The notes below the pieces were generated by a model, which did not search any database, was not told where the DNA came from, and saw only the letters and a list, made by a program, of their open reading frames with translations. A stretch of DNA of 64,000 nucleotides, from the NCBI RefSeq assembly GCF_004803795.1, contig NZ_CP012543.1, forward strand, positions 2,418,001 through 2,482,000. Direction: 5' to 3'. Shown one piece after another: positions 9,667 to 20,045 of this stretch (its first letter is position 1; every line of letters begins with the position of its first letter). The DNA comes from Campylobacter rectus. Lineage in GTDB: Bacteria; Campylobacterota; Campylobacteria; Campylobacterales; Campylobacteraceae. A program made the position numbers and the translations under genes.

Positions 9667-11166
9667 ATGAAGATAAAGTTTCTCGCCTCTGCGGCGGTAA
9701 TAAGCGCGATGTTTTGCGCAAATGCGTTAGCTTGCACGACTATTTTGGTTGGAGAGGGCGCCTCTAAAGACGGCTCTATGCTGATAGCTAGGAGTGCCGA
9801 TAGTAAGGCGATAAAGGCGCAGGTGTTTTTGATACATCCGAAAAAAACCAATCAAAAAGGCGTCCACAGCTCAAAGGCGCATAACGGAGCGAATGATTTT
9901 ACCTATCCGCTGCCAAAAGAGGGTATGAGATACACGACGATAGCAAACTCCCACACCAGGCTTCACGGCGCGGTCGGCTACAATGACGCGGGCGTTGGCA
10001 TCAGCGGCACCGAGACCATCTACGCCAAAGACGAACTGCTAAAAATCGATCCGTATAACGAAGCGACCGGCATCACGGAGGACGATATCCCGGACGTCTT
10101 GCTACCTAGGATGAAAAGCGCAGCCGAGGGCGTGAAGCTGCTCGGCGAGATAGTGGAAACTACGGGCGCGGGAGAGGGTTTTGGCGTAGTGTTCGTGGAT
10201 AAAAACGAGCTTTGGTACTTTGAGACGGGTACGGGTCATCACTGGATGGCGGCAAAGCTACCAAAAGACGAATACTTCGTCTCCGCAAACCAGGGCAGGC
10301 TACAAAACTACAAAGAAAACGATCCGAATTTTATGGGGTCGAAAAATTTGATCAAATTTGCCCAAGATAACGGCGCCTACGATCCGGCAAAAGACGGCGA
10401 ATTTGAATTTACCAAAGCCTACACCAGAGACGATGAGAGAGACGTAACCTACAACTATCCGCGCGTTTGCTGGGTGCAGCAGATGTTTAATCCCGAGCTA
10501 AAAAATAAGCAGACTCTGAGCGGCGGCGACTATCCGGTGTTTTTAAAACCGGCCAAAAAGCTAAGCGTGCAGGATCTAAAAAACGCGCTTAGAGCCCACT
10601 ACGACGGCACCGCCTACGATAACTACTCTAGCAAGGATGAAAATCAAAAAAATATCTACCGCGCCGTGAGCGTCTTTAGAACCTACGAGTCGCACGTGAT
10701 GCAGGTGCGCCCGTGGCTACCGCAAGAGATCGGCAGAGTGACCTACGTGGCGCTGGGTATGTCCGATCTTGGCGTTTATTTGCCGTATTACTACGGGCTG
10801 GATAAATTTATAGACGGCTACGACAAGGGCTCGTATAAGGCCGACGACGAGTCGATCTACTGGACGTATAGAAAGCTGCAAACTCTCGTGATGATGGATT
10901 ACGATAAGTATTCGCCGGTCGTGAAAAAGGCCTACAAGGAGTTTGAGGACGCGCTCGCGGTCAAGCAGGCTAAATTTGAAGACGAATACGTCAAACTCTA
11001 CAAAAAAGACAAAGCCAAAGCAAACAAGCTGCTAAACGAATTCTCGATAAATATGATGAAGGAAGCCAAAGCTTTAACTCGTAATCTGACCAATGAAATC
11101 TTCACGATGCTAACTGATGACACCGATGCTAAGCTAAAATCGCTAAACAAAGGCAAAAAAGACTAG
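9667..11166 (+). CDS. Peptidase family C69 dipeptidase (PepD-like), exported
   Basis: A 499-aa Ntn-hydrolase-type dipeptidase. The signal peptide (about 1-22, ending ANALA) is followed directly by Cys23 in CTTILVGEGASKDG. In C69 enzymes this cysteine becomes the N-terminal nucleophile after processing. Further family blocks are ARSADS, GISGTETIYA, GEGFGVVFVDKNELWYFETG and HHWMAAKLP. It probably cleaves dipeptides in the periplasm, useful to a bacterium that lives on amino acids and peptides. The ribosome site is AAGGAGTAACG. The sequence ANALAC could be misread as a lipobox, but the cysteine is the expected nucleophile. It sits between infC and rpmI in an insertion-like block with decayed genes. 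Confidence 0.88.
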   Translation: MKIKFLASAAVISAMFCANALACTTILVGEGASKDGSMLIARSADSKAIKAQVFLIHPKKTNQKGVHSSKAHNGANDFTYPLPKEGMRYTTIANSHTRLHGAVGYNDAGVGISGTETIYAKDELLKIDPYNEATGITEDDIPDVLLPRMKSAAEGVKLLGEIVETTGAGEGFGVVFVDKNELWYFETGTGHHWMAAKLPKDEYFVSANQGRLQNYKENDPNFMGSKNLIKFAQDNGAYDPAKDGEFEFTKAYTRDDERDVTYNYPRVCWVQQMFNPELKNKQTLSGGDYPVFLKPAKKLSVQDLKNALRAHYDGTAYDNYSSKDENQKNIYRAVSVFRTYESHVMQVRPWLPQEIGRVTYVALGMSDLGVYLPYYYGLDKFIDGYDKGSYKADDESIYWTYRKLQTLVMMDYDKYSPVVKKAYKEFEDALAVKQAKFEDEYVKLYKKDKAKANKLLNEFSINMMKEAKALTRNLTNEIFTMLTDDTDAKLKSLNKGKKD

Positions 11167-11439
11167 GCAAATTTAGGAGAGGATGGCGGATACGGACGAG
11201 CTCTACGCCAAGGCAAAAAACCGATGCGCTCGAAACGCTCGCTCTCGTAGCTGCCGTCCTGATTCGCCGCGCCCGCCATTTTCGCGCTAGCAAGCGCAGT
11301 CCTAAACGGGCGGGCTTTACGAGCCTTTAGCTACCTTTTTATCGTTCCTTCGGTTTGCGGATTTGTAGCAAATTTTATGCAAAACCGGCGGAAATTTCAA
11401 GCAAAAATGCCCAAAATTTCGTCTCTGGCGAGCTTGCCG

Positions 11440-12293
11440 CCTAGTTAGGCGAGCTGGAAAACGAGCGCGTAAATTTAGTCGCCGCTATCAAAAAAGCAAA
11501 TTTGATCGGCATTGACGTCGGCGTTTGCGTGGGCGCGGCTATAACGTATCTTTTAGATGCGATTTTCGGCACGGTGATAGGCGCGCTTGTTTATACTTTT
11601 ACGACAATGCTCATTACTGCAGCAAAAAGGCGTGAGTTTGGGGCGAATTTTAAGCGTCAGATCATAGAAAATATCGTAAAAAAGCACGGTCTTAGCTATG
11701 ATAAAGACCGCGGGCTCGGGGTTTGATAATTTTTTTACGATTTATGATTGTACGGTGCACCAGTAGAGCAGCGAGGATCTGGTGGGAGGGGGCGATATAG
11801 ATGGCATTAGCGTCAAATTTAGCGACTTTTACGCAGCCAAAAAGGTGAAAAAGAAAAACAGTACCGAAACGGTCGTGCAATTTCAAAGCGCGCTTTTTAA
11901 GGCCGATTTCAATAAAAATTAAGCTATATAACGCAAATCGCACACGTGAATTCGCAAAATTTAGCAATCTACGGCAAAAAGGCGAATATGGACGACGCGA
12001 GGTTCGAGGAGATATTGAGTCTATACGACCGATCAGATCGGCGCTAGATACGCGCTTAGTCCGGCACTGATGGAAAAATTTACCCGGCTTTGCTTAAGAC
12101 TAGGCGCGTCCGCAAACGCCGTTTTAAAGATAGCCGAATCTTTATCGCCGTAGACCGAATGCGACGAATTTGAGCCGCAGCTTGGCAAATCGCTAATGAA
12201 CAATGAAACCATAGCGCTTTGCGAGAGCGAGATAGCAAGCTTTACTCAGATAGTAAAAGAGTTAAATTTAAACCGTAAAATTTGGCAAGTCTG
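11440..12293 (+). pseudogene. Decayed coding region, family unknown
   Basis: Several open stretches in changing frames suggest one or two broken genes. At 11439-11726 a frame without a proper start encodes about 95 residues with a hydrophobic, Gly-rich hairpin (VCVGAAITYLLDAIFGTVIG) and a basic tail. From about 12040 a frame encodes RYALSPALMEKFTRLCLRLG, is stopped by one TAG after AESLSP, and continues to IWQV and a TGA at 12291-12293. I do not recognise the protein. The 335 bp before 11502 contain no other gene. Confidence 0.45.
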
Positions 12294-12408
12294 AAATTTG
12301 GATGGCTTTGCGGGTCGCGGCTTAAATTTGAATGCAATGATTAATTTTTACCCAAATTTAATCACGATATAGCGTAAATAATTTCTAAACATCAAAGCGT
12401 TTTTGTAG

Positions 12409-12414
12409 TATAAT
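12409..12414 (+). promoter_or_regulatory. -10 element upstream of the Sel1-like gene
   Basis: GTAGTATAATCGCC holds TATAAT 31 bp upstream of the ATG at 12445, with AAAGGAACC as ribosome site. The preceding sequence is T-rich. Confidence 0.55.
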
Positions 12415-12444
12415 CGCCTTATAAATCCACACAAAGGAACCATT

Positions 12445-12765
12445 ATGAAAAGATTGATTTTAGCGATCTTTTTGTCCTGTTTGGCGTTGTCTTCGGCCCA
12501 GGCCGGAAAGAGCCATAGCGACGGAGCGCAGGCCGTGTCTAAGGGGCAGTGGGCTACGGCGGTGCAGATTTTTACGAAAGGCTGCTATAACGAGAACGAC
12601 ACCGCATCGTGCAAGGATCTGGGCGAGATATACGAGTACGGCAGAGGCGGCGCTACTGCTCAGGCAGTGAAAAAAGATGCGAGCCTATCAAGGCAGGCCT
12701 ATGAAAGATGCTGTGAGAAGAGCAAAGGCCTCAGAAAAGACTGCTGCAAAAAAGTGGGCAAATAA
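12445..12765 (+). CDS. Small exported Cys-rich Sel1/TPR-like protein
   Basis: A 106-aa protein. The signal peptide is about residues 1-20 (LILAIFLSCLALSSAQA). It is followed by roughly two degenerate Sel1-type helical repeats with the marks GCYNENDTASCKDLGEIYEYG and QAYERCCEKSKGLRKDCC. Sel1 repeats mediate protein contacts, and Cys-rich periplasmic forms are common in Campylobacter and Helicobacter (Hcp-like). Six cysteines suggest disulfides. It stands alone with its own promoter. Its substrate or partner is unknown. A broken relative lies at 44.9-45.3 kb. Confidence 0.75.
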   Translation: MKRLILAIFLSCLALSSAQAGKSHSDGAQAVSKGQWATAVQIFTKGCYNENDTASCKDLGEIYEYGRGGATAQAVKKDASLSRQAYERCCEKSKGLRKDCCKKVGK

Positions 12766-12969
12766 ATCGCGCGGGCTCATCTAAAGTCTCAGTTTTAAGT
12801 GTGCGGCCGCTTTTTTGGGGTGAAAATTTAGCTTTAGGCGGCTCGCATACGAAATTTATTGTTTTAGCGATTTTGGCTCAAATTTTGCTTCTTTGACGCC
12901 GTTTTGCACGCCTATGCCAACTTGCAAATTTTATATTTGCGGGCTTAAATTTACCGAGCTTTTCGGCTT

Positions 12970-13182
12970 TTATTCGGTTAAATTTTGCTCAGCAGATTGA
13001 AATATTTTTTCTAGCTTTTTGTTATTTTTACCGTCTTTTTCTAGATACAGTCGCTGTTGCTCTTTTAGGGCTTTAAAAATTTGCCATCGTTCTTCGCCGC
13101 TCGTTATTTCAAGCAGCGCTTGCGCCCAGTTTGCAGGATAGCCAAAGCCGTATTCGCCTATACCGACAAGAGTTTTTTGCAT
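12970..13182 (-). CDS. Small protein of unknown function, possibly the remnant of a longer gene
   Basis: A 70-aa frame (MQKTLVGIGEYGFGYPANW at the start, polar helical C-terminus). The same frame stays open about 55 codons upstream of this ATG (to about 13350) with protein-like text such as TKIVPTYTVYNLNSDAKRMQ, but no start codon is found there before a TAA. No good ribosome site precedes the ATG. The real N-terminus may therefore have been lost, leaving a gene fragment. I do not recognise the family. Confidence 0.4.
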   Translation of the reverse strand: MQKTLVGIGEYGFGYPANWAQALLEITSGEERWQIFKALKEQQRLYLEKDGKNNKKLEKIFQSAEQNLTE

Positions 13183-13471
13183 TCGCTTAGCGTCGCTGTT
13201 TAGATTATAAACGGTGTAGGTCGGGACGATTTTAGTGTTTCTCGCTTCGCTATTTCGCAGGAGATAAGCCCTTTTGCTAGCTTTATACGTATTAAAATTT
13301 CTTTGATTTGATCGTTTGTGTAGCGATTTGACTCGCGCGAATTTGCTTTTTGATACTTATAAAATTTCTTAAAATTTAAAAACTAAGATCTAAAAACAGA
13401 TATTTATCGTCAAATTTTGCCAAATTTTAAGACTTAAAATTTGAGCGATTTCTCGCCCAAATTTATTAAAT

Positions 13472-13987
13472 TTACCTCTTCGGCGTTACCAACATATTGA
13501 CATAGCGGCCTTCTAGCAGCGGCTCTTTATCGCGGTCGGAGACGTCTTTTACCATCTCCCAAACTTTTTGTAGCATCGCGACGCCAGCTTCGGGATTGCT
13601 CATCTCGCGGCCTTTTAGAAATACGCGAAATTTGACGTGTTTGCCCTCTTCTAGAAACTCAAGCGCGTGTTTGACTTTGTAGTTGATGTCGTTTTGAGCG
13701 ATTTTGACGGAGAGTTTGATCTCTTTTACTTCGATCGTTTTTTGCTTTTTCTTGGCCTCTTTTTGCTTTTTTTCCTGCTGGTAGCGGAATTTGCCGTAGT
13801 CCATTATCTTGCAAACGGGAGGTTTGGCATCAGGCGCGATTAGCACCAGATCAAGCCCCATTTTCTCGGCGATTTTCAAGGCCTCTACTCTTGGAATGAC
13901 GCCGTATGCGGTGCCGTCGTCTCCCACGCATCTTACTTCGCTCGCTCTGATATCTTCGTTGAGCAACACTTCGTTTTCTTTAGCCAA
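13472..13987 (-). CDS. infC: Translation initiation factor IF-3 (TTG start)
   Basis: A 171-aa IF-3. The N-terminal domain (about 1-75) has [17 protein letters not shown] and [23 protein letters not shown] Lys/Glu-rich linker follows ([10 protein letters not shown]). The C-terminal domain (about 85-171) has [17 protein letters not shown] and ends NMLVTPKR. It binds 30S subunits and monitors start-codon choice. The only possible start is TTG at 13987, because a TAA precedes it in frame; AAAGGAAAAAAC is the ribosome site. Rare infC start codons are used for autoregulation in other bacteria. A separate promoter lies about 32 bp upstream, so it is at least partly independent of thrS. Confidence 0.96.
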   Translation of the reverse strand: MAKENEVLLNEDIRASEVRCVGDDGTAYGVIPRVEALKIAEKMGLDLVLIAPDAKPPVCKIMDYGKFRYQQEKKQKEAKKKQKTIEVKEIKLSVKIAQNDINYKVKHALEFLEEGKHVKFRVFLKGREMSNPEAGVAMLQKVWEMVKDVSDRDKEPLLEGRYVNMLVTPKR

Positions 13988-14018
13988 TTAGTTTTTTCCT
14001 TTAAGTTGAAATTTGTTG

Positions 14019-14024
14019 ATTATA
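14019..14024 (-). promoter_or_regulatory. -10 element of infC
   Basis: On the minus strand TTTTTGGATATAATC contains a perfect TATAAT 32 nt before the TTG start, in the 172-bp gap between thrS and infC. Confidence 0.55.
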
Positions 14025-14159
14025 TCCAAAAATATTGTGTTTTTATTGTATTTTTCGTAGAAATTTATTGCGCCGTGACAATTTTTGCGGATTTTGGTAA
14101 AAGCCGGGCTTAGCATAAAGCCGCGCCTAGCTCAAATTTAGCGGATTTTATTCCGTATT

Positions 14160-15980
14160 TCAAAAAGTTACCTCGGCGAGTTTTGATTTTAACAGCCCTA
14201 CGAATTCATCCAGCTTCATATCTTTTTGCTCTCTGGTCGTGCGGTCGCGCAAGGCGATGGCGCTATTTGCCACTTCGTTGTCGCCCAGCACCGCGATCAT
14301 CGGCACGCGTTGTTTTTCAGCGGTGCGAATGCGTTTGTTTAGGCTCTCGTTTTTGCTCGCGATTTCGCTATCTACGCCGATTTTGCGAAGCTCTTTGGCG
14401 ACTGTTTTAGCGTAGTCTAGGTGCGCATCGCTGATCGGCACGATGACTACTTGCGTCGGAGCGACGAAAAACGGCAGCTCGCCGCCCGTGTGCTCGATCA
14501 AAATGCCGATAAATCGCTCAAAGCTTCCCAGTAGCGCGCGGTGCAGCATGACTGGTTGCCGGCGTTCGTTATTTGCGTCGATGTAGCCTAGATCGAAGCG
14601 CTCAGGTAGGTTAAAATCGACCTGGATCGTGCCGCACTGCCATTTTCGTTTTAGCGCGTCGGTGATTTTGATGTCGATTTTTGGACCGTAGAATGCGCCG
14701 CCGCCCTCGTCGATACCGTATTTAAAGCCGTTTTCGTCAAGGGCTTCTTTTAGCGCTTTGGTCGCCGTTTCCCAAATTTCGTCCCCGCCGATCGCTTTTG
14801 CAGGCTTGGTTGAAATTTCCATCTCGTAATGAAAGCCGAAATTTTCCATTATTTTGCCGGCAAATTTTAAAATTTCTAGGATATTTTCTTTGATTTGGCT
14901 TGGCATACAAAAGATGTGCGAGTCGTCCTGGGCAAATTCGCGCACCCTGAAAAGTCCGTGCAAAACGCCGCTTTTTTCGTGGCGATGCACGACGCCGTAT
15001 TCGAAAAATTTAAGCGGCAAATCGCGGTATGAGCGGATGTCGCTTTGATAGACCTTGATGTGGCCGACGCAGTTCATCGGCTTTATACCGTATTCTGCCT
15101 CGTCGATCGTCGTAAAGTACATATTTTCTTTGTAGTTTGCGTAGTGGCCGCTCTTTTTCCACACGTCGGCTTTTAGTAGCTCGGGGCCTCTAACCGGCTC
15201 GTAGCCGCGGTCGCGGTGCGCTTTGTATAAAATTTGCTCGAGTTTGGAGCGCAAACGTCCGCCGTTTGGTAGCCAGATCGGTAGACCGCCGCCGACCTCT
15301 TCGTCGAAGGCAAACAGCTTCATCTCGACGCCAAGCTTTCTGTGGTCGCGTTTTTTAGCCTCTTCGATGATGCGGATATGCTCTTTTAGGCTCTCTTTAT
15401 CGGCAAATGCCGTGCCGTAGATACGGTTTATCATCTCGCGCGTTTCGTCGCCGCCCAGATACGCTCCGGCTACGCGGGTTAGTTTAAAAAATCTTAAAAA
15501 TTTGGTATTAGGTAGGTGCGGTCCGCGGCACAAATCCTCGAAATTTCCTTGCTTGTAGCTGCTGACTTCGCCTTCGGGGATACGTTTTAGCACCTCTTGT
15601 TTTAGCTCGTCGTCTTTAAATTTATCGCTCATAAAGGCTTTTGTGGAGCTTGCTTTGAGGATGTCTTGTTTGGCTTCGGCGAGCTCTTTCATCTTGGCTT
15701 CTATCGCCTCTAGGTCTTCGTCGCTAAGCTTGCTGTTAGCTTCATCGACCTTAAAATCATAATAAAATCCGTCCTCGACGTTTGGTCCGACGAAAAACTT
15801 AGCCTGCGGATAAAGCTCTTTGATCGCCTGCGCCATTAGGTGCGCACAGGAGTGCCTGATGACGTTTAGCGCGTCGGGGGAGTTACCGTAATAAATCGGT
15901 TCTGCGGCGTTTTCTCGCCCGTTGATACTCTGAGTATCGACTATGTTTCCATCCAGTTTGTATGCGATGATATCGCTCAT
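14160..15980 (-). CDS. thrS: Threonyl-tRNA synthetase
   Basis: A 606-aa class II synthetase. The N-terminal part before the editing domain is only about 40 residues, so the TGS domain is shortened, as in other Campylobacter ThrS. The editing domain shows HSCAH (about 44-48) and the paired CRGPHLPN. The catalytic domain carries the zinc ligands in MNCVGH, DDSHIFC and MLHRALLGSFERFIG, plus motif 2 around VVHRHEKSG. The C-terminal anticodon-binding domain (about 500-606) includes VPISDAHLDYAK and RTREQ. infC follows 172 bp downstream on the same strand. Confidence 0.97.
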   Translation of the reverse strand: MSDIIAYKLDGNIVDTQSINGRENAAEPIYYGNSPDALNVIRHSCAHLMAQAIKELYPQAKFFVGPNVEDGFYYDFKVDEANSKLSDEDLEAIEAKMKELAEAKQDILKASSTKAFMSDKFKDDELKQEVLKRIPEGEVSSYKQGNFEDLCRGPHLPNTKFLRFFKLTRVAGAYLGGDETREMINRIYGTAFADKESLKEHIRIIEEAKKRDHRKLGVEMKLFAFDEEVGGGLPIWLPNGGRLRSKLEQILYKAHRDRGYEPVRGPELLKADVWKKSGHYANYKENMYFTTIDEAEYGIKPMNCVGHIKVYQSDIRSYRDLPLKFFEYGVVHRHEKSGVLHGLFRVREFAQDDSHIFCMPSQIKENILEILKFAGKIMENFGFHYEMEISTKPAKAIGGDEIWETATKALKEALDENGFKYGIDEGGGAFYGPKIDIKITDALKRKWQCGTIQVDFNLPERFDLGYIDANNERRQPVMLHRALLGSFERFIGILIEHTGGELPFFVAPTQVVIVPISDAHLDYAKTVAKELRKIGVDSEIASKNESLNKRIRTAEKQRVPMIAVLGDNEVANSAIALRDRTTREQKDMKLDEFVGLLKSKLAEVTF

Positions 15981-16507
15981 TTTAAGTCCTTTTTATCGAA
16001 ACATCTTTCTTACGCTGAAAGAATTGGTTGGGATTTTAGCTAAATTGTTTTTAAGCGTTACTTAACGTTTTATTTGATTTGGATTTAAACGGCTACCGAA
16101 TTCGGCTTTAGCGCTTTGAATATACTAAAATATATTAATTGGGTATAAAATCCGATAAATTAGGCTATATTTTTGATATAATTTATTATATTTTAAGAAA
16201 AATACCGCTACTATTTTACCGAAATGAATCGTGCATTTATCTCGTCTTTGCATTGTTTTGATTCATTTTTCTCCCAAATTGCGCAAAGGAGTGGTTGCCT
16301 TTGCGCTTAATTTTTAAATTTTATCCCGCAAAACACGCCTGGATTTGATGCTTTAGCTTTAAATTTTGCAAATTTTAAAACATTAAGTATATTTTTGGCT
16401 CCGATGAATAAACTTTGACGCGAATTTTGCATTTTGGTTTGCAATGCGAATTTTTGAATGAAATTTTGATGAGAGTTTGAAAAATCCGGACTTTAAAAGA
16501 AGCGAAA
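15981..16507. other. 527-bp gap between thrS and tRNA-Val
   Basis: No gene is visible. The part nearest thrS is rich in TATATT and TATAATT runs (16110-16200), so thrS promoter elements probably lie here, but I cannot pick one. The rest contains many TAAATTT words. Confidence 0.5.
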
Positions 16508-16583
16508 TGGTGGCCCCGAATGGACTCGAACCATCGACCACTACCATGTCAAGGTAGTGCTCTACCAACTGAGCTACGGGACC
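16508..16583 (-). tRNA. tRNA-Val(GAC)
   Basis: Read on the minus strand it gives a 76-nt cloverleaf. The acceptor arm GGTCCCG pairs with CGGGGCC (one T-G), the D arm is GCTCAGTTGGTAGAGC, and the anticodon stem CTACC/GGTAG encloses TTGACAT with anticodon GAC. The T loop is GGTTCGAGTCC and CCA is encoded. The anticodon reads valine codons GUC and GUU. No other tRNA is visible in the window. The 335 bp beyond, up to fccA, contain only AT-rich promoter-like DNA. Confidence 0.96.
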
Positions 16584-16880
16584 TAATAAAAAATGAAAAT
16601 TTACCTAAAATAATATTGAAATTAGCTTAAATTTTTAGTTTTTTTGAAACCCTTGCGAAATTCAAGCACAAACGCATTCTTCAAATTTCACTCTTTAAAG
16701 CGTCTCAAAATAATATACATAAAAATTCTATTTTAATAAAAATTCTTTGCTAAAATTTAAAAATAAAATCCCGACAATTCGCCACTTCGGATATAAATTT
16801 ATATAAAATCCCTAAATTTAGGGATTTTTAAATAGAATAAATCTTTAATAAAACTCACAGCAAACTCACGATAATATAAT

Positions 16881-16886
16881 TATAAT
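16881..16886 (+). promoter_or_regulatory. Probable -10 element of fccA
   Basis: ATAATATAATTATAATGC contains two overlapping TATAAT matches (16875 and 16881) about 35 bp before the ATG at 16919. The ribosome site AAAGGAGAATGT follows. Confidence 0.5.
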
Positions 16887-16918
16887 GCTATTATGATATT
16901 TCATCCAAAGGAGAATGT

Positions 16919-18468
<1,550 letters not shown>

Positions 18469-18761
18469 ATTTTCGGCGTCTTTTGAGCGTCTTTGAATGA
18501 GTTTGAAATTTTAAGTCTGCGGCAGACTACTTGTCTAGCCTTGACTTAAAATTTCTGCACAACATTCAAATCCATCTCAAAATACTTGCAAATCTTATTT
18601 AGTATCGCAGGTCAAATTTAAGATTAAATTCGAGAATTCGACTTGCGATACTTCGTTAAATTTGATGGTAAATTTGTAAAATTTACTCCCAAAACTGCGA
18701 CGCTTTGCCTGCAAGGCAAAGCAGTGTCGCCACCTTAAGAGCGTCGTAGGGGGAGGGGGAT

Positions 18762-18809
18762 TAAAGGGGGTGGGGAGCGACTTCGCAATTTAAGCCCCCA
18801 CCCCCTTTA
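18762..18809. repeat. Perfect 14-bp G/C-rich inverted repeat
   Basis: TAAAGGGGGTGGGG at 18762-18775 is exactly complementary to 18796-18809, with a 20-nt loop. It is preceded by a further GGGGGAGGGGG run. A similar G-tract hairpin occurs at 58563-58615. It could terminate or stall transcription, or form a G-quadruplex on the plus strand. Confidence 0.6.
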
Positions 18810-18814
18810 CAATA

Positions 18815-18850
18815 AAGTAAAAAACAACCTTAGACGGTTGTTTTTTACTT
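18815..18850. terminator. Bidirectional Rho-independent terminator
   Basis: AAGTAAAAAACAACC and GGTTGTTTTTTACTT form a perfect 15-bp stem around TTAGAC, with A- and T-tracts built into the stem, so it works in both directions. It ends the fccA transcript before fccB. Confidence 0.85.
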
Positions 18851-18939
18851 AAAGAGTTAAATTTAAAAACCAAATTCGCCTCTCAAATTTAACGACAAAG
18901 AGAATATGTCTCTTTAAGTCCTTACAGAAAGGAATTCGT

Positions 18940-19380
18940 ATGAAACATAAAGCGTTTCTCGCCTTGTGCGCGTCTGTGCTGCTATGCTCTTTTGCATTTA
19001 GCGCGGAAGCGGTGGGCGCAAAGATAACGTCTTTAGTTGATCTTAACGTCACCGACGAGCTACGAGCCAAACACCCTTTAAAGCCTCATCACGAAAAGCT
19101 AAGCTTCACCTGTCTTGATTGTCACGAAGGACAAGGAAACGACGCTAGTAAATTTAAATCTATCGGCGATAAAGGCTGTTTGTCCTGTCACGGCGACAAG
19201 AAAAAGATAGCTAAAAGACTAGAATACATGGATCTGCTAAAAGCAAATCCTCACAATTCGGTTCACGACGGCCCTACGCTATACTGCGACGAGTGCCACA
19301 ACGAGCATAAAAAATCAACCAATATGTGCACGGAGTGCCACGAACACGAAGTTTTGCAATGGATGGGGGTAACGCCATGA
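18940..19380 (+). CDS. fccB: Periplasmic tetrahaem cytochrome c FccB-like
   Basis: A 146-aa protein with a signal peptide (about 1-23, LCASVLLCSFAFSAEA). Four CXXCH haem sites follow: CLDCH, CLSCH, CDECH and CTECH. This matches the small tetrahaem cytochrome domain that in Shewanella is fused to the flavoprotein and in Wolinella is the separate FccB. It would carry electrons from the membrane quinol dehydrogenase FccC to FccA in the periplasm. Its TGA overlaps the next gene's ATG (ATGA), so translation is coupled. The ribosome site is AAAGGAATTCGT. Confidence 0.88.
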   Translation: MKHKAFLALCASVLLCSFAFSAEAVGAKITSLVDLNVTDELRAKHPLKPHHEKLSFTCLDCHEGQGNDASKFKSIGDKGCLSCHGDKKKIAKRLEYMDLLKANPHNSVHDGPTLYCDECHNEHKKSTNMCTECHEHEVLQWMGVTP

Positions 19381-20039
19381 AAATTTCAAAGAAAGTACTA
19401 GCGCTTATTATATTAGTAAGCGGCGTTATAGGGTTTTTAGTCGTACTACCCGTGCATTACGCCCTAGAGGAGACTAGCGGAGAGAAGTTTTGCGTAGTAT
19501 GCCACGAGATGGATCCTATGGTTATAGCTTATAGTAGCGACGTTCACAGCGGCAAAGGCAAAAGCGGAGTAAGGGCTAAATGCGTAGACTGTCATATACC
19601 TCACGACAACCTAGCCAAATACGTCCTAGTTAAAGCTAAAAACGGAGTGATGGAGGGATATATTCATTTCTTTAAAGATCCGGAGGCTATAGACTGGCAT
19701 AAAAATAGAGAGAAAAGAGAGCACTTCGTATTTGATAACGGTTGCGTTAGCTGCCATACGAATTTAGTGGATAATAAGCTAACCTCAGCTCAAGCCAGGA
19801 AGATGCACGCTCACTATCAAAGCTTGCTAAATACGGATAAGCAACTAACCTGCGCTAGCTGTCACGCCGAGGTAGGCCACAGCGGGCTAAACAATATGCT
19901 AAACTACTGGAAGCCTGAATACAAAATCTACGAAAGGAAAGCCACGATCAAAAAAGAAGAGATAAAGAAGGCATATTTTGGGGAGGATTATGTAGCGCCG
20001 AAAGTGGGAAATAAAGAAGGCAATGCCACCAAAAAGTAG
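19377..20039 (+). CDS. fccC: NapC/NirT-family membrane-anchored tetrahaem quinol dehydrogenase FccC-like
   Basis: I start at ATG 19377 (MKISKKVLALIILVSGVIG), which overlaps the fccB stop by four bases; the frame is open further upstream but inside fccB. The protein is 220 aa with one N-terminal membrane helix (about 6-27). Four CXXCH sites follow: CVVCH, CVDCH, CVSCH and CASCH, with the HEMDPM block that provides a distal methionine in this family. It would oxidise menaquinol and pass electrons to the periplasmic FccB. NrfH or a Nap-type partner is an alternative, but no nrfA or napA is near, and the fccA-fccB-fccC order points to the fumarate-like system. Confidence 0.88.
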   Translation: MKISKKVLALIILVSGVIGFLVVLPVHYALEETSGEKFCVVCHEMDPMVIAYSSDVHSGKGKSGVRAKCVDCHIPHDNLAKYVLVKAKNGVMEGYIHFFKDPEAIDWHKNREKREHFVFDNGCVSCHTNLVDNKLTSAQARKMHAHYQSLLNTDKQLTCASCHAEVGHSGLNNMLNYWKPEYKIYERKATIKKEEIKKAYFGEDYVAPKVGNKEGNATKK

Positions 20040-20045
20040 GCTAAA

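Larger units (their letters stand above)
18469..18939. other. 471-bp gap between fccA and fccB with hairpins and a repeat
   Basis: There is no gene. From 18522 to 18592 it has a 70-bp block related to 37428-37492. A G/C-rich hairpin lies at 18762-18809 and a terminator at 18815-18850. The fccB ribosome site AAAGGAATTCGT is at the right edge. fccA and fccBC may thus be separate transcripts. Confidence 0.55.

Noticed and set aside
9667-9740. Lipoprotein call for the C69 dipeptidase because of ANALAC
   Set aside because: In this family the cysteine after the signal peptide is the catalytic nucleophile, which explains it better.
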